This document shows positions 6,576-11,527 of a stretch of DNA of 11,527 nucleotides, in pieces. Position 1 is the first letter of the stretch. Each line of letters opens with the position of its first letter. The DNA is from Clostridia bacterium. GTDB taxonomy: Bacteria; Bacillota; Clostridia; Christensenellales; Aristaeellaceae. The stretch spans positions 1-11,527 of the forward strand of contig JAFZRB010000148.1 in the NCBI GenBank assembly GCA_017620115.1, written 5' to 3'. The notes beneath the pieces were generated by a model, which had not been told where the DNA came from, did not search any database, and saw only the letters and a program-made list of their open reading frames with translations. The position numbers and the translations under genes were made by a program.

Positions 6576-7889
6576 ATGTCCAGCTACGTCACCCGCAAGA
6601 CGCCCGGCGACACCGCCTGGTTTACGCACGACCGCTTCGGCATGTTCATTCACTGGGGGCTGTACGCCATGCCCGCCCGCCACGAGTGGATCAAAAACCG
6701 CGAGTGCATTCCCGAGGAGCACTACGACAAGTACTTCAAATACTTCAATCCCGACCTGTACGACCCGAAGGAGTGGGCGCGTCAGGCCAAGGCCGCGGGC
6801 ATGAAGTACGTGGTGCTGACCACGAAGCACCACGAGGGCTTCTGCATGTTCGATTCAAAGTATACCGACTACAAGTGCACCAACACCCCCGCGGGCCGCG
6901 ACCTCGTGCGCGAATACGTGGACGCCTTCCGCGCCGAGGGGCTTCACATCGGCTTCTATTACTCGCTGATCGACTGGCATCATCCGGAATTCCCCATCGA
7001 CCGGCTCCATCCCCGCCGTAAGGATCCGGACGCCGAGCAGCAGAATCAGGGCCGCGACATCCGGAAATACGCCGAATACATGCGCAACCAGGTGACGGAG
7101 CTGCTCACAAACTACGGAAAAATCGACATCCTGTGGTTCGATTTCTCCTACAGCCGGCCCGATCCCAACGACCTGCCCTGGATGAAGGGCAAGGGCAAGG
7201 ACGACTGGGAGGCCGAGAAGCTCATCGCGCTGGCCCGTAGCCTTCAGCCGGACATCATCATCGACAACCGCACAGAGATCGAGCAGGACATCTGGACGCC
7301 CGAACAGTGGCAGCCCACCGAATGGGTGCGCCATAAGGAAACGGGCGAGCTGGTCACCTGGGAAGCCTGCCAGACGTTCTCCGGCTCCTGGGGCTATTAC
7401 CGCGACGAAACCAGCTGGAAGTCGCCGGAAATGCTCATCCGAATGCTGGTGAACACGGTCTCCTGCGGCGGCAACCTGCTCATGAACGTGGGCCCCACAG
7501 CCCGGGGCTACATCGATTACCGCGCCGAGGAAGCGCTTGGCGTGTTCGCGGACTGGATGAAATACAACAGCCGTTCCATCTACGGCTGTACGCAGGCCGA
7601 GCCGGAGTTCAAGGCCCCGGCTGACTGCCGCTTCACGCAGAGCGTGGACGGCAAACGCCTGTACCTGCATCTGTTCGCCTACCCCTTCGCCCATCTGCAG
7701 GTGCGCGGGTTGGCGGGCAAGGTCGACTACGCGCAGTTCCTGCACGACGCCAGCGAAGTGAAGTACACCGAGGGTAAGATGACTCACTTCGGCGAAGGCC
7801 TGCCGGAAAACGAAGATATGGTCGTCTTCCAGCTTCCGCCGGTCAAGCCTCACTGCCTGGTGCCGGTCATCGAGATTTTCCTGAAATAA
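6576..7889 (+). CDS. GH29 alpha-L-fucosidase (cytoplasmic)
   Basis: A 437-residue glycoside hydrolase of family 29, a retaining enzyme that releases alpha-linked L-fucose from glycans. Family landmarks are FGMFIHWGLYAMPARHEW (residues 21-38), the KHHEGFCMFDS block (84-94), GFYYSLIDWHHP (126-137), and DILWFDFSY with Asp189 in the position of the catalytic nucleophile. WEACQTFSGSWGYY (262-275) and GGNLLMNVGPTARG (298-311) close the barrel. The acid/base is variable within GH29 and I do not assign it. There is no signal peptide, so it probably acts in the cytoplasm on imported fuco-oligosaccharides. The start ATG 6576 has a GGGGG ribosome binding site 7 bases upstream; a longer frame from 6441 would cross the promoter. 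No transporter or fucose catabolic gene is adjacent, and the gene stands alone between its own promoter and a strong terminator. Confidence 0.95.
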   Translation: MSSYVTRKTPGDTAWFTHDRFGMFIHWGLYAMPARHEWIKNRECIPEEHYDKYFKYFNPDLYDPKEWARQAKAAGMKYVVLTTKHHEGFCMFDSKYTDYKCTNTPAGRDLVREYVDAFRAEGLHIGFYYSLIDWHHPEFPIDRLHPRRKDPDAEQQNQGRDIRKYAEYMRNQVTELLTNYGKIDILWFDFSYSRPDPNDLPWMKGKGKDDWEAEKLIALARSLQPDIIIDNRTEIEQDIWTPEQWQPTEWVRHKETGELVTWEACQTFSGSWGYYRDETSWKSPEMLIRMLVNTVSCGGNLLMNVGPTARGYIDYRAEEALGVFADWMKYNSRSIYGCTQAEPEFKAPADCRFTQSVDGKRLYLHLFAYPFAHLQVRGLAGKVDYAQFLHDASEVKYTEGKMTHFGEGLPENEDMVVFQLPPVKPHCLVPVIEIFLK

Positions 7890-7906
7890 ACGCCTTACAG
7901 GCCGAC

Positions 7907-7945
7907 GCGGGCCGCCGGAACAATTCATCCGGCGGCCCGCCTTTT
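7907..7945 (+). terminator. Intrinsic terminator of the fucosidase gene
   Basis: A perfect 13-bp stem, 7907-7919 pairing with 7928-7940, GC-rich with an 8-base AT-rich loop, is followed by CTTTT. It lies 17 bases after the fucosidase stop codon. On the minus strand no T-tract follows the stem, so it should work for the plus-strand gene only. Confidence 0.92.
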
Positions 7946-7975
7946 CCGCTGAGGAGAAAACTGAAAGGGGTTATC

Positions 7976-8007
7976 AAAAGACATGAGGCGGCATCGGCGA
8001 TACCGCC
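7976..8007 (-). terminator. Possible weak terminator after the copZ-like gene
   Basis: GGCGG (7987-7991) and CCGCC (8003-8007) pair, and the inner ATCG/CGAT bases extend the dyad with one mismatch and a very small apex. On the minus strand the first T-run (TTTT, 7976-7979) comes about seven bases after the stem, which is further than ideal. The position just after the copZ-like stop fits, but the signal is weak. Confidence 0.4.
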
Positions 8008-8025
8008 CCGGAAGCCCCGATACGC

Positions 8026-8211
8026 TTACTTTGCCTCAAACCCGATGGCGTCCAGCGCCTTCACGGCCTTCGCGACCTCTTCGTCCGAGCCGTTCACGGT
8101 CACGGTCTTGTCGGCCAGGCTTACGGAAAAATCGAGATTCTGTTCGTTCAAAGCCCTGGTCACGCGCTTTACGCACATTTCGCACTTCATATCCACGCTC
8201 AGCACCTTCAT
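8026..8211 (-). CDS. copZ: CopZ-like heavy-metal-associated chaperone (61 aa)
   Basis: A 61-residue HMA-domain protein. It has the metal-binding motif MKCEMC near the N-terminus, with Cys10 and Cys13, followed by the usual beta-alpha-beta-beta-alpha-beta pattern ending in KALDAIGFEAK. Free-standing domains of this type carry Cu(I) in the cytoplasm and hand it to P-type ATPases or to the copper sensor. The ATG at 8211 is chosen over a GTG at 8220 because GAGGTG lies 6 bases before it. It starts 10 bases after the csoR stop and is surely co-transcribed with it, which supports copper as the metal. The residues around the CxxC (Lys and Glu-Met instead of the common GMxCxxC) are slightly unusual. 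The domain call is strong; the name is based on context. Confidence 0.88.
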   Translation of the reverse strand: MKVLSVDMKCEMCVKRVTRALNEQNLDFSVSLADKTVTVNGSDEEVAKAVKALDAIGFEAK

Positions 8212-8221
8212 TGAAAACACC

Positions 8222-8542
8222 TCATTTCATCATTTTCTGAACGGTCGCAACCAACTCGTCTATGACCTCATCCTCGCCCGCGCGAATGCCCTCGGCCACG
8301 CAGGTGCGGATGTGATTGCCCAGAAGCTCCCGGTTGAAGGCGTTCAGCGCGGCCTGGATCGCCGCCACCTGCGTGAGTATATCCACACAGTAAGCGTCCT
8401 TTTCCACCATGCCCTTCACGCCGCGCACTTGCCCTTCGATGCGGTTGAGCCGGTTCATCAGGCTCCTCGCCTCGCAGCAGCCGCGATGCTTCGTCCTGAC
8501 CGCGTCTCCGGGATGCGCCGTCGGTTTTACGCCGTCAGCCAT
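8222..8542 (-). CDS. csoR: CsoR-family copper-sensing repressor
   Basis: A 106-residue, all-helical DUF156/CsoR-family repressor. The core begins LMNRLNRIEGQVRGVKGMVE and continues CVDILTQVAAIQAAL. The Cu(I) ligand triad of the copper subgroup is present: Cys52, His77 and Cys81, with the same spacing (25 and 4) as the Mycobacterium tuberculosis protein. Tyr51 sits just before Cys52, as it does there. This argues for copper rather than nickel, formaldehyde or sulfide sensing. An additional CysCys pair at 22-23 in the N-terminal tail is not part of the known site. The ATG at 8542 is preferred over one at 8557 because the GGAGG sequence overlaps the latter and is 8 bases from the former. It probably represses itself and the downstream copZ-like gene through the operator in its promoter. 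Confidence 0.93.
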   Translation of the reverse strand: MADGVKPTAHPGDAVRTKHRGCCEARSLMNRLNRIEGQVRGVKGMVEKDAYCVDILTQVAAIQAALNAFNRELLGNHIRTCVAEGIRAGEDEVIDELVATVQKMMK

Positions 8543-8576
8543 AGTCTTCTCCTCCATGCCGGTTTTCCTGTTCTTC

Positions 8577-8606
8577 AGTATATACCCCTGCCCCGTATTC
8601 CGTCAA
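8577..8606 (-). promoter_or_regulatory. Promoter of csoR-copZ
   Basis: On the minus strand TTGACG (8601-8606) and TATACT (8577-8582) are 18 bases apart. The predicted start near 8570 gives a leader of about 27 bases. The spacer is occupied by the G-tract dyad annotated as the CsoR operator. Confidence 0.78.
8582..8598 (-). promoter_or_regulatory. Candidate CsoR operator
   Basis: The minus strand reads ATACGGGGCAGGGGTAT, an ATAC/GTAT inverted repeat enclosing two G4 tracts. It resembles known CsoR/RcnR-family operators, in which G/C tracts are flanked by inverted AT-rich ends. It lies between the -35 and -10 boxes of the csoR promoter, so bound repressor would block RNA polymerase. Assignment is by pattern and position. 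Confidence 0.75.
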
Positions 8607-8638
8607 GGCCGCTCCGGCGAATTCACGCAGATTTCACG

Positions 8639-8668
8639 AAAACGCGCCTTCCGCCCCGCGGAAGACGC
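8639..8668 (-). terminator. Intrinsic terminator of the SleB-like gene
   Basis: On the minus strand a 10-bp stem (8659-8668 pairing with 8644-8653, one G-U pair) closes a 5-base loop. One base after the stem comes TTTT (8639-8642). It begins about 33 bases after the SleB-like stop codon and separates that gene from the csoR promoter. Confidence 0.8.
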
Positions 8669-8700
8669 CCCGTTCCTCTCATTCTGTGAACCAGAACCGT

Positions 8701-9105
8701 TTATCCCGCCGTTCTGAACTCGTAATGCCCGCTCACCTTCACGACTTCGCCGCCCGTGGCCGGGGCGCTGGCGTCCAGCGCGCGATAGTCGACTACGCCG
8801 GGTGGCAGCGTGCGGCGGCCCATCATCACGGCGCGCGCCGCCTGATAGCACGTTTCGTCGTACAGCGTGCCGCAGGCGAACTGATGCGGCTCGCGCAGCA
8901 CGCCCATCACGGTATCCGGATACCATGGGCTGTCCACCCGGTTCATCACGACGGAGCCCAGATCCAGCAGCGTTTCATAACTCTCGCCCTTACCCAGCGC
9001 GTAGAGCGTCTTGGCCAGGCGAATGGTGTCCTCGCCTTCCATCAGCCCCAGTCCTGGCATAGCCAGAAGCGCCAGAAGCAGCGCGGCGCACAGTATCCGT
9101 TTCAT
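8701..9105 (-). CDS. Secreted SleB/CwlJ-type (Hydrolase_2) domain protein
   Basis: A 134-residue protein with a signal peptide or N-terminal anchor (MKRILCAALLLALLAM) followed by a compact Hydrolase_2-like domain. Family landmarks are GKGESYE (38-44), SVVMNRVDSPWYPDTVMGVL (51-70), the HQF motif (74-76), the AARAVMMGRR helix, and GHYEF near the end. Members such as SleB are lytic transglycosylase-type enzymes that cut spore cortex or cell wall outside the membrane. The glutamate expected in the YGEARGE motif aligns with Leu37 here, so activity is uncertain. There is no peptidoglycan-binding domain. ATG 9105 is chosen because it starts the hydrophobic leader directly; a GTG at 9117 is also possible because GGGAG sits close to it. 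The gene has its own promoter and terminator and is divergent from ftsK. Confidence 0.82.
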   Translation of the reverse strand: MKRILCAALLLALLAMPGLGLMEGEDTIRLAKTLYALGKGESYETLLDLGSVVMNRVDSPWYPDTVMGVLREPHQFACGTLYDETCYQAARAVMMGRRTLPPGVVDYRALDASAPATGGEVVKVSGHYEFRTAG

Positions 9106-9137
9106 AAAAAAGACCACACTCCCGTATATGTAAAGCT

Positions 9138-9167
9138 ATTATAGCATAGTGTATGCTGATTTTGCAA
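9138..9167 (-). promoter_or_regulatory. Promoter of the SleB-like gene
   Basis: On the minus strand TTGCAA (9162-9167) and a consensus TATAAT (9138-9143) are separated by 18 bases. The predicted start near 9131 gives a leader of about 26 bases before ATG 9105. It looks like a housekeeping promoter rather than a sporulation sigma-factor promoter. Confidence 0.72.
9143..9157. promoter_or_regulatory. Dyad in the SleB-like promoter spacer
   Basis: AGCATA-gtg-TATGCT is a perfect 6-bp inverted repeat with a 3-base centre. It overlaps the last base of the -10 box and fills most of the -35/-10 spacer of the SleB-like promoter. The placement fits a repressor operator, but I cannot name a regulator. 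Confidence 0.45.
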
Positions 9168-9247
9168 TTTATTTGTAATATATCGGAAATATTTAACAAA
9201 TAGAAACGGGAACGAATTCACACATGCGGCCGCCGGATAAGCGCTGG

Positions 9248-9261
9248 CGAACATTCGTTCA
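9248..9261. promoter_or_regulatory. LexA (SOS box)-like site upstream of ftsK
   Basis: CGAACATTCGTTCA contains a perfect GAAC-N4-GTTC core and matches the Gram-positive LexA/DinR consensus CGAACRNRYGTTYC at 12 of 14 positions. It lies about 18 bases upstream of the ftsK -35 box. Function is inferred from pattern only. Confidence 0.4.
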
Positions 9262-9279
9262 TGAAGCCGCTGAAAATAT

Positions 9280-9308
9280 TTGATTCTTTACAGAATATAT
9301 TGTATAAT
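9280..9308 (+). promoter_or_regulatory. Promoter of ftsK
   Basis: TTGATT (9280-9285) and a consensus TATAAT (9303-9308) are separated by exactly 17 bases in an AT-rich stretch. The predicted start near 9315 leaves a leader of about 77 bases before ATG 9392, which contains a stable hairpin. Confidence 0.82.
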
Positions 9309-9332
9309 GGTACCGCTAAACTGGTAATATAT

Positions 9333-9360
9333 CGCCCCAACGGCAGGCCGTGCCGGGGCG
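9333..9360 (+). other. Hairpin in the ftsK leader
   Basis: CGCCCC (9333-9338) pairs with GGGGCG (9355-9360), and inner bases (GGCA with TGCC, or ACGG with CCGT) extend the stem around a small loop. No T-tract follows on either strand, so it is not a standard terminator. It lies about 20 bases upstream of the ftsK ribosome binding site and may stabilise or regulate the mRNA. Confidence 0.5.
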
Positions 9361-9391
9361 CCTGTATCCATTCAATAAGCAGGAGGATGCC

Positions 9392-11527
9392 ATGGCTTCC
9401 GCGAAGAAAAAAACGTCATCATCGAAATCAGGCAGGGGCGCTCAGGGCCGCGCATCTGCTTCAAAGAAAAATACCGCGCCTGAGCCGCAGGGCAGCGCGC
9501 TGCCCGAAGTGATCGGCATGGTCGTGATCGGGCTGGCCGTCGTGTCGCTCGTCGTGCTTCTGACAGTCGACAACAAGGCCAACTTCGTCCGCTCGCTGCT
9601 GGAGGGCCTCAGCGGCATATTCTGCTATGTCGCCTGCGGCATTATGCTGTGGATCGGCCTTCTGATCGCGTTCATGGGCCGCAAACAGCTGAACGGCCGT
9701 CGCGTCGCCATGATCTGCTTCGGCATCCTTCTGGCGTTCGGACTGGTTCACGTGTTCTACGCGCAGGAAATCATGAACGCGCTTGTTCTGCGCGGCGGAT
9801 GGCTCAACTTCATCCGCGAATCGTTCTTTGAGCGGGCCGGCACCGGCGCGATCGGCGCGCTGCTGGCGTATCCCGCCTATGCCGCCCTGGGGAAATGGGG
9901 CGGTTTCGTCGTGCTGCTTTTCCTGCTGCTGCTCGACATCGTGCTGCTGCGCCACATCTCTTTGCGCGCCATGGGCGAAAGGGCGCAGGCATACGTGCAG
10001 CGCAGCTACAACGACTTCCGCCAGCAGCAGAGTGTGCGCGCCGAGGAGCGCCGCATCGAGCGCGAGGAACGCCAGCAGGCCCGCGAGGCCCGTCTGGCGG
10101 AGCTGCGCGCCGGGCGGGGGGCCGCTTCGTGGAATGATCCCACCTTCAGCGAAGACGGCGCTCCGCTCGAACCGGTTTCTGAACCGCCCACGCCCGGCAC
10201 CCAGAAAACGGACGGCGGTCTGTTCCGAGTGCCCGACTACCTCAAATCGGATGCGCGGCGCGGCCAGAAGCCCGTCCTGACCCGCCCAGACAAGGCGCGG
10301 CAGCCTGAGGCACAGGCGTCCGAACAACCTTCAAATACGCCTGATGGTATCGAACAGACCGATGTCTCTTCCGACGTCGCACCCGCCGCAGATACCGCTG
10401 CAAGCGCGGACGCCTTCGACGGATACGGCGAGCTGCCGGAGGACGCGCTGCCCGACGTCGATCCGGACGAAATGACGGACGACGCCGAACCGGAAGACAT
10501 CCCGGACTACGACAGCGACGACGATATCTATGACGGCTTCGACGACATGCCCGACGAGGCTCCCGATCCGCCGTTCGACGTGGCGCAGAAACCTGAGCGC
10601 AAGCCGCGCCGCGCCGCCCTGGGCGAACCCGCGGCCGTGCGTGCGCCGCAGCAGCCCAAGCCCTCATTCACCGACGCGCCGATTTCCATAACAGGCGACA
10701 GGCGCATCGACCACACGCCCATCGTGGTGACGCCGCCCGACAGGAGCCACGACCTCACCCCCACCGGCGCGGAGTACAACTACCCGCCGGTCGACCTGCT
10801 GGCCCTGCCGCGGCCCACGCAGGTCAAGAACGCGCATGATAAGGATCAGGAAAAGGCCATCAAACTGGAAGAGACGCTCAACTCCTTCGGCATCAGCGTC
10901 ACGCTCACCAACATCGCGCACGGCCCGGCCGTGACGCGCTTCGAGCTGGCGCCGGCCGCGGGCGTGAAAGTGAGCAGGATCACTGCGCTGGACCGCGACA
11001 TCGCGCTGAACCTGGCCGCGGAGAGCGTGCGCATCGAAGCGCCCATCCCCGGCAAGGCCGCCGTGGGCGTGGAGATCCCCAACGACGTCGTGGAAACCGT
11101 GCCGCTGCGCGAGGTGCTCGAAAGCCAGGAGGCGCGCAAGAATCCCTCCCGGCTGGCCGTCGCCATGGGCAAGGACAACAGCGGCCGCTGCATCATCGGC
11201 GACATCGCAAAAATGCCCCACGTGCTCATTGCCGGCGCGACCGGTTCGGGCAAATCGGTGTGCATCAACTGCATCGTCTGCTCCATTCTCTACCGCGCCA
11301 CGCCGGACGAAGTGCGCCTGATCCTGATCGACCCCAAGGTGGTCGAGCTGTCCGTCTACAACGGCATTCCCCACCTCCTGCAGCCCGTGGTGACCGACCC
11401 GAAGAAGGCCGCCGGCGCGCTGCACTGGGCCGTGGCAGAGATGGATACGCGCTATAAGAAATTCGCCGAAAAGCACGTGCGCGATATCAAGGGCTACAAC
11501 AAACAGTGCGCCGTCGAAGGCGAGGCC
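9392..11527 (+). CDS. ftsK: FtsK/SpoIIIE-type DNA translocase (C-terminus beyond window)
   Basis: The first 712 residues of an FtsK/SpoIIIE ATPase, a septum-anchored hexameric motor that pumps chromosomal DNA at division or sporulation. A Lys/Ser-rich head (1-30) is followed by four or five membrane segments (about 38-59, 73-95, 105-124, possibly 149-165, and 170-186). Next comes an Arg/Gln/Glu-rich, probably helical stretch (205-240), then a long low-complexity linker with a very acidic block (347-396). The motor follows: alpha domain from about 465, Walker A GATGSGKS at 615-622, and Walker B LILIDPK with the conserved HLLQPVVTDPKKA after it. The frame is open to the window end, so the rest of the motor and the DNA-reading gamma domain are not visible. 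ATG 9392 has AGGAGG 5 bases upstream. Whether it is the vegetative FtsK or the sporulation SpoIIIE cannot be decided here. Confidence 0.95.
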   Translation, partial: MASAKKKTSSSKSGRGAQGRASASKKNTAPEPQGSALPEVIGMVVIGLAVVSLVVLLTVDNKANFVRSLLEGLSGIFCYVACGIMLWIGLLIAFMGRKQLNGRRVAMICFGILLAFGLVHVFYAQEIMNALVLRGGWLNFIRESFFERAGTGAIGALLAYPAYAALGKWGGFVVLLFLLLLDIVLLRHISLRAMGERAQAYVQRSYNDFRQQQSVRAEERRIEREERQQAREARLAELRAGRGAASWNDPTFSEDGAPLEPVSEPPTPGTQKTDGGLFRVPDYLKSDARRGQKPVLTRPDKARQPEAQASEQPSNTPDGIEQTDVSSDVAPAADTAASADAFDGYGELPEDALPDVDPDEMTDDAEPEDIPDYDSDDDIYDGFDDMPDEAPDPPFDVAQKPERKPRRAALGEPAAVRAPQQPKPSFTDAPISITGDRRIDHTPIVVTPPDRSHDLTPTGAEYNYPPVDLLALPRPTQVKNAHDKDQEKAIKLEETLNSFGISVTLTNIAHGPAVTRFELAPAAGVKVSRITALDRDIALNLAAESVRIEAPIPGKAAVGVEIPNDVVETVPLREVLESQEARKNPSRLAVAMGKDNSGRCIIGDIAKMPHVLIAGATGSGKSVCINCIVCSILYRATPDEVRLILIDPKVVELSVYNGIPHLLQPVVTDPKKAAGALHWAVAEMDTRYKKFAEKHVRDIKGYNKQCAVEGEA

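Larger units (their letters stand above)
9106..9391. other. AT-rich divergent regulatory region between the SleB-like gene and ftsK
   Basis: This gap of 286 bases is much more AT-rich than the flanking genes. It contains the two divergent promoters, the promoter-spacer dyad, the LexA-like site and the leader hairpin, each listed separately. An 11-base direct repeat (GTAATATATCG at 9175-9185 and 9324-9334) lies on either side of the centre. An 8-base inverted repeat (GAACGAAT at 9210-9217, ATTCGTTC at 9253-9260) overlaps the LexA-like box. I see no convincing small gene in it. Confidence 0.6.

Noticed and set aside
6855..7928. A 357-residue open frame antisense to the fucosidase gene
   Set aside because: It mirrors a well-identified GH29 gene in GC-rich DNA, where antisense frames lack stops by codon bias. 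It has no recognisable domain, and it would start inside the terminator region.
7983..8240. Plus-strand frame opposite the copZ-like gene with a purine-rich sequence before it
   Set aside because: It is antisense to a recognised HMA-domain gene, is Arg/Pro/Ser-rich and has no convincing promoter. The purine run is 11 or more bases from the ATG.
9333..9360. Transcription terminator or attenuator in the ftsK leader
   Set aside because: The hairpin is stable but has no downstream T-tract on either strand, so I list it only as a structured leader element.
9461..11476. Two long minus-strand frames (288 and 270 residues) opposite ftsK
   Set aside because: The plus strand encodes an unmistakable FtsK with membrane segments and Walker motifs; the antisense frames have His/Gln/Arg-rich shadow composition.

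Overview
The window looks like chromosomal DNA from a GC-rich member of the Clostridia (Bacillota). The evidence is a bacterial RqcH, a VanW-family protein, a copper-type CsoR with a CopZ-like chaperone, a SleB/CwlJ-type hydrolase, an FtsK/SpoIIIE translocase, strong purine-rich ribosome binding sites and AT-rich intergenic promoters set in GC-rich coding DNA. The genus cannot be fixed from the sequence. I see no rRNA, tRNA, transposase, phage gene or CRISPR array.

Region 1 (1-4502, all on the minus strand) is a compact gene train. Read in transcription order it holds a membrane-anchored VanW-domain protein, a Cof-type HAD phosphatase, the tRNA 2'-O-methyltransferase TrmL, a 71-residue membrane protein, a classical Fe-S family 4 uracil-DNA glycosylase, a paralogue of it that has lost most Fe-S cysteines, and the start of an unrecognised gene that leaves the window. 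Four of the six junctions overlap (one TGATG, three ATGA) and the other two are 29 and 44 bases long, so one transcript with translational coupling is likely. It mixes cell-envelope, tRNA-modification and DNA-repair functions.

Region 2 (4503-7945) holds rqcH (minus), which rescues stalled 50S subunits by alanine tailing, and divergently a cytoplasmic GH29 alpha-L-fucosidase (plus). Both have good promoters in the 224-base gap between them, and the fucosidase ends at a near-ideal intrinsic terminator.

Region 3 (7946-8606, minus) is a small copper-response unit, csoR followed by a copZ-like gene. Its promoter carries a G-tract operator between the -35 and -10 boxes. No copper-exporting ATPase is present in the window.

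Region 4 (8639-11527) holds a small secreted SleB-like protein (minus, with its own promoter and terminator) and, divergently, a large FtsK/SpoIIIE DNA translocase (plus) cut by the window end. The 286-base AT-rich gap between them holds two consensus-like promoters, a dyad inside one promoter spacer, a LexA-like box and a leader hairpin.

I found no obvious new multi-gene system such as defence or secretion. The items most worth a second look are the tandem glycosylase pair with one Fe-S-depleted copy, the SleB-like protein lacking the expected catalytic glutamate, and the regulatory architecture upstream of csoR and ftsK.
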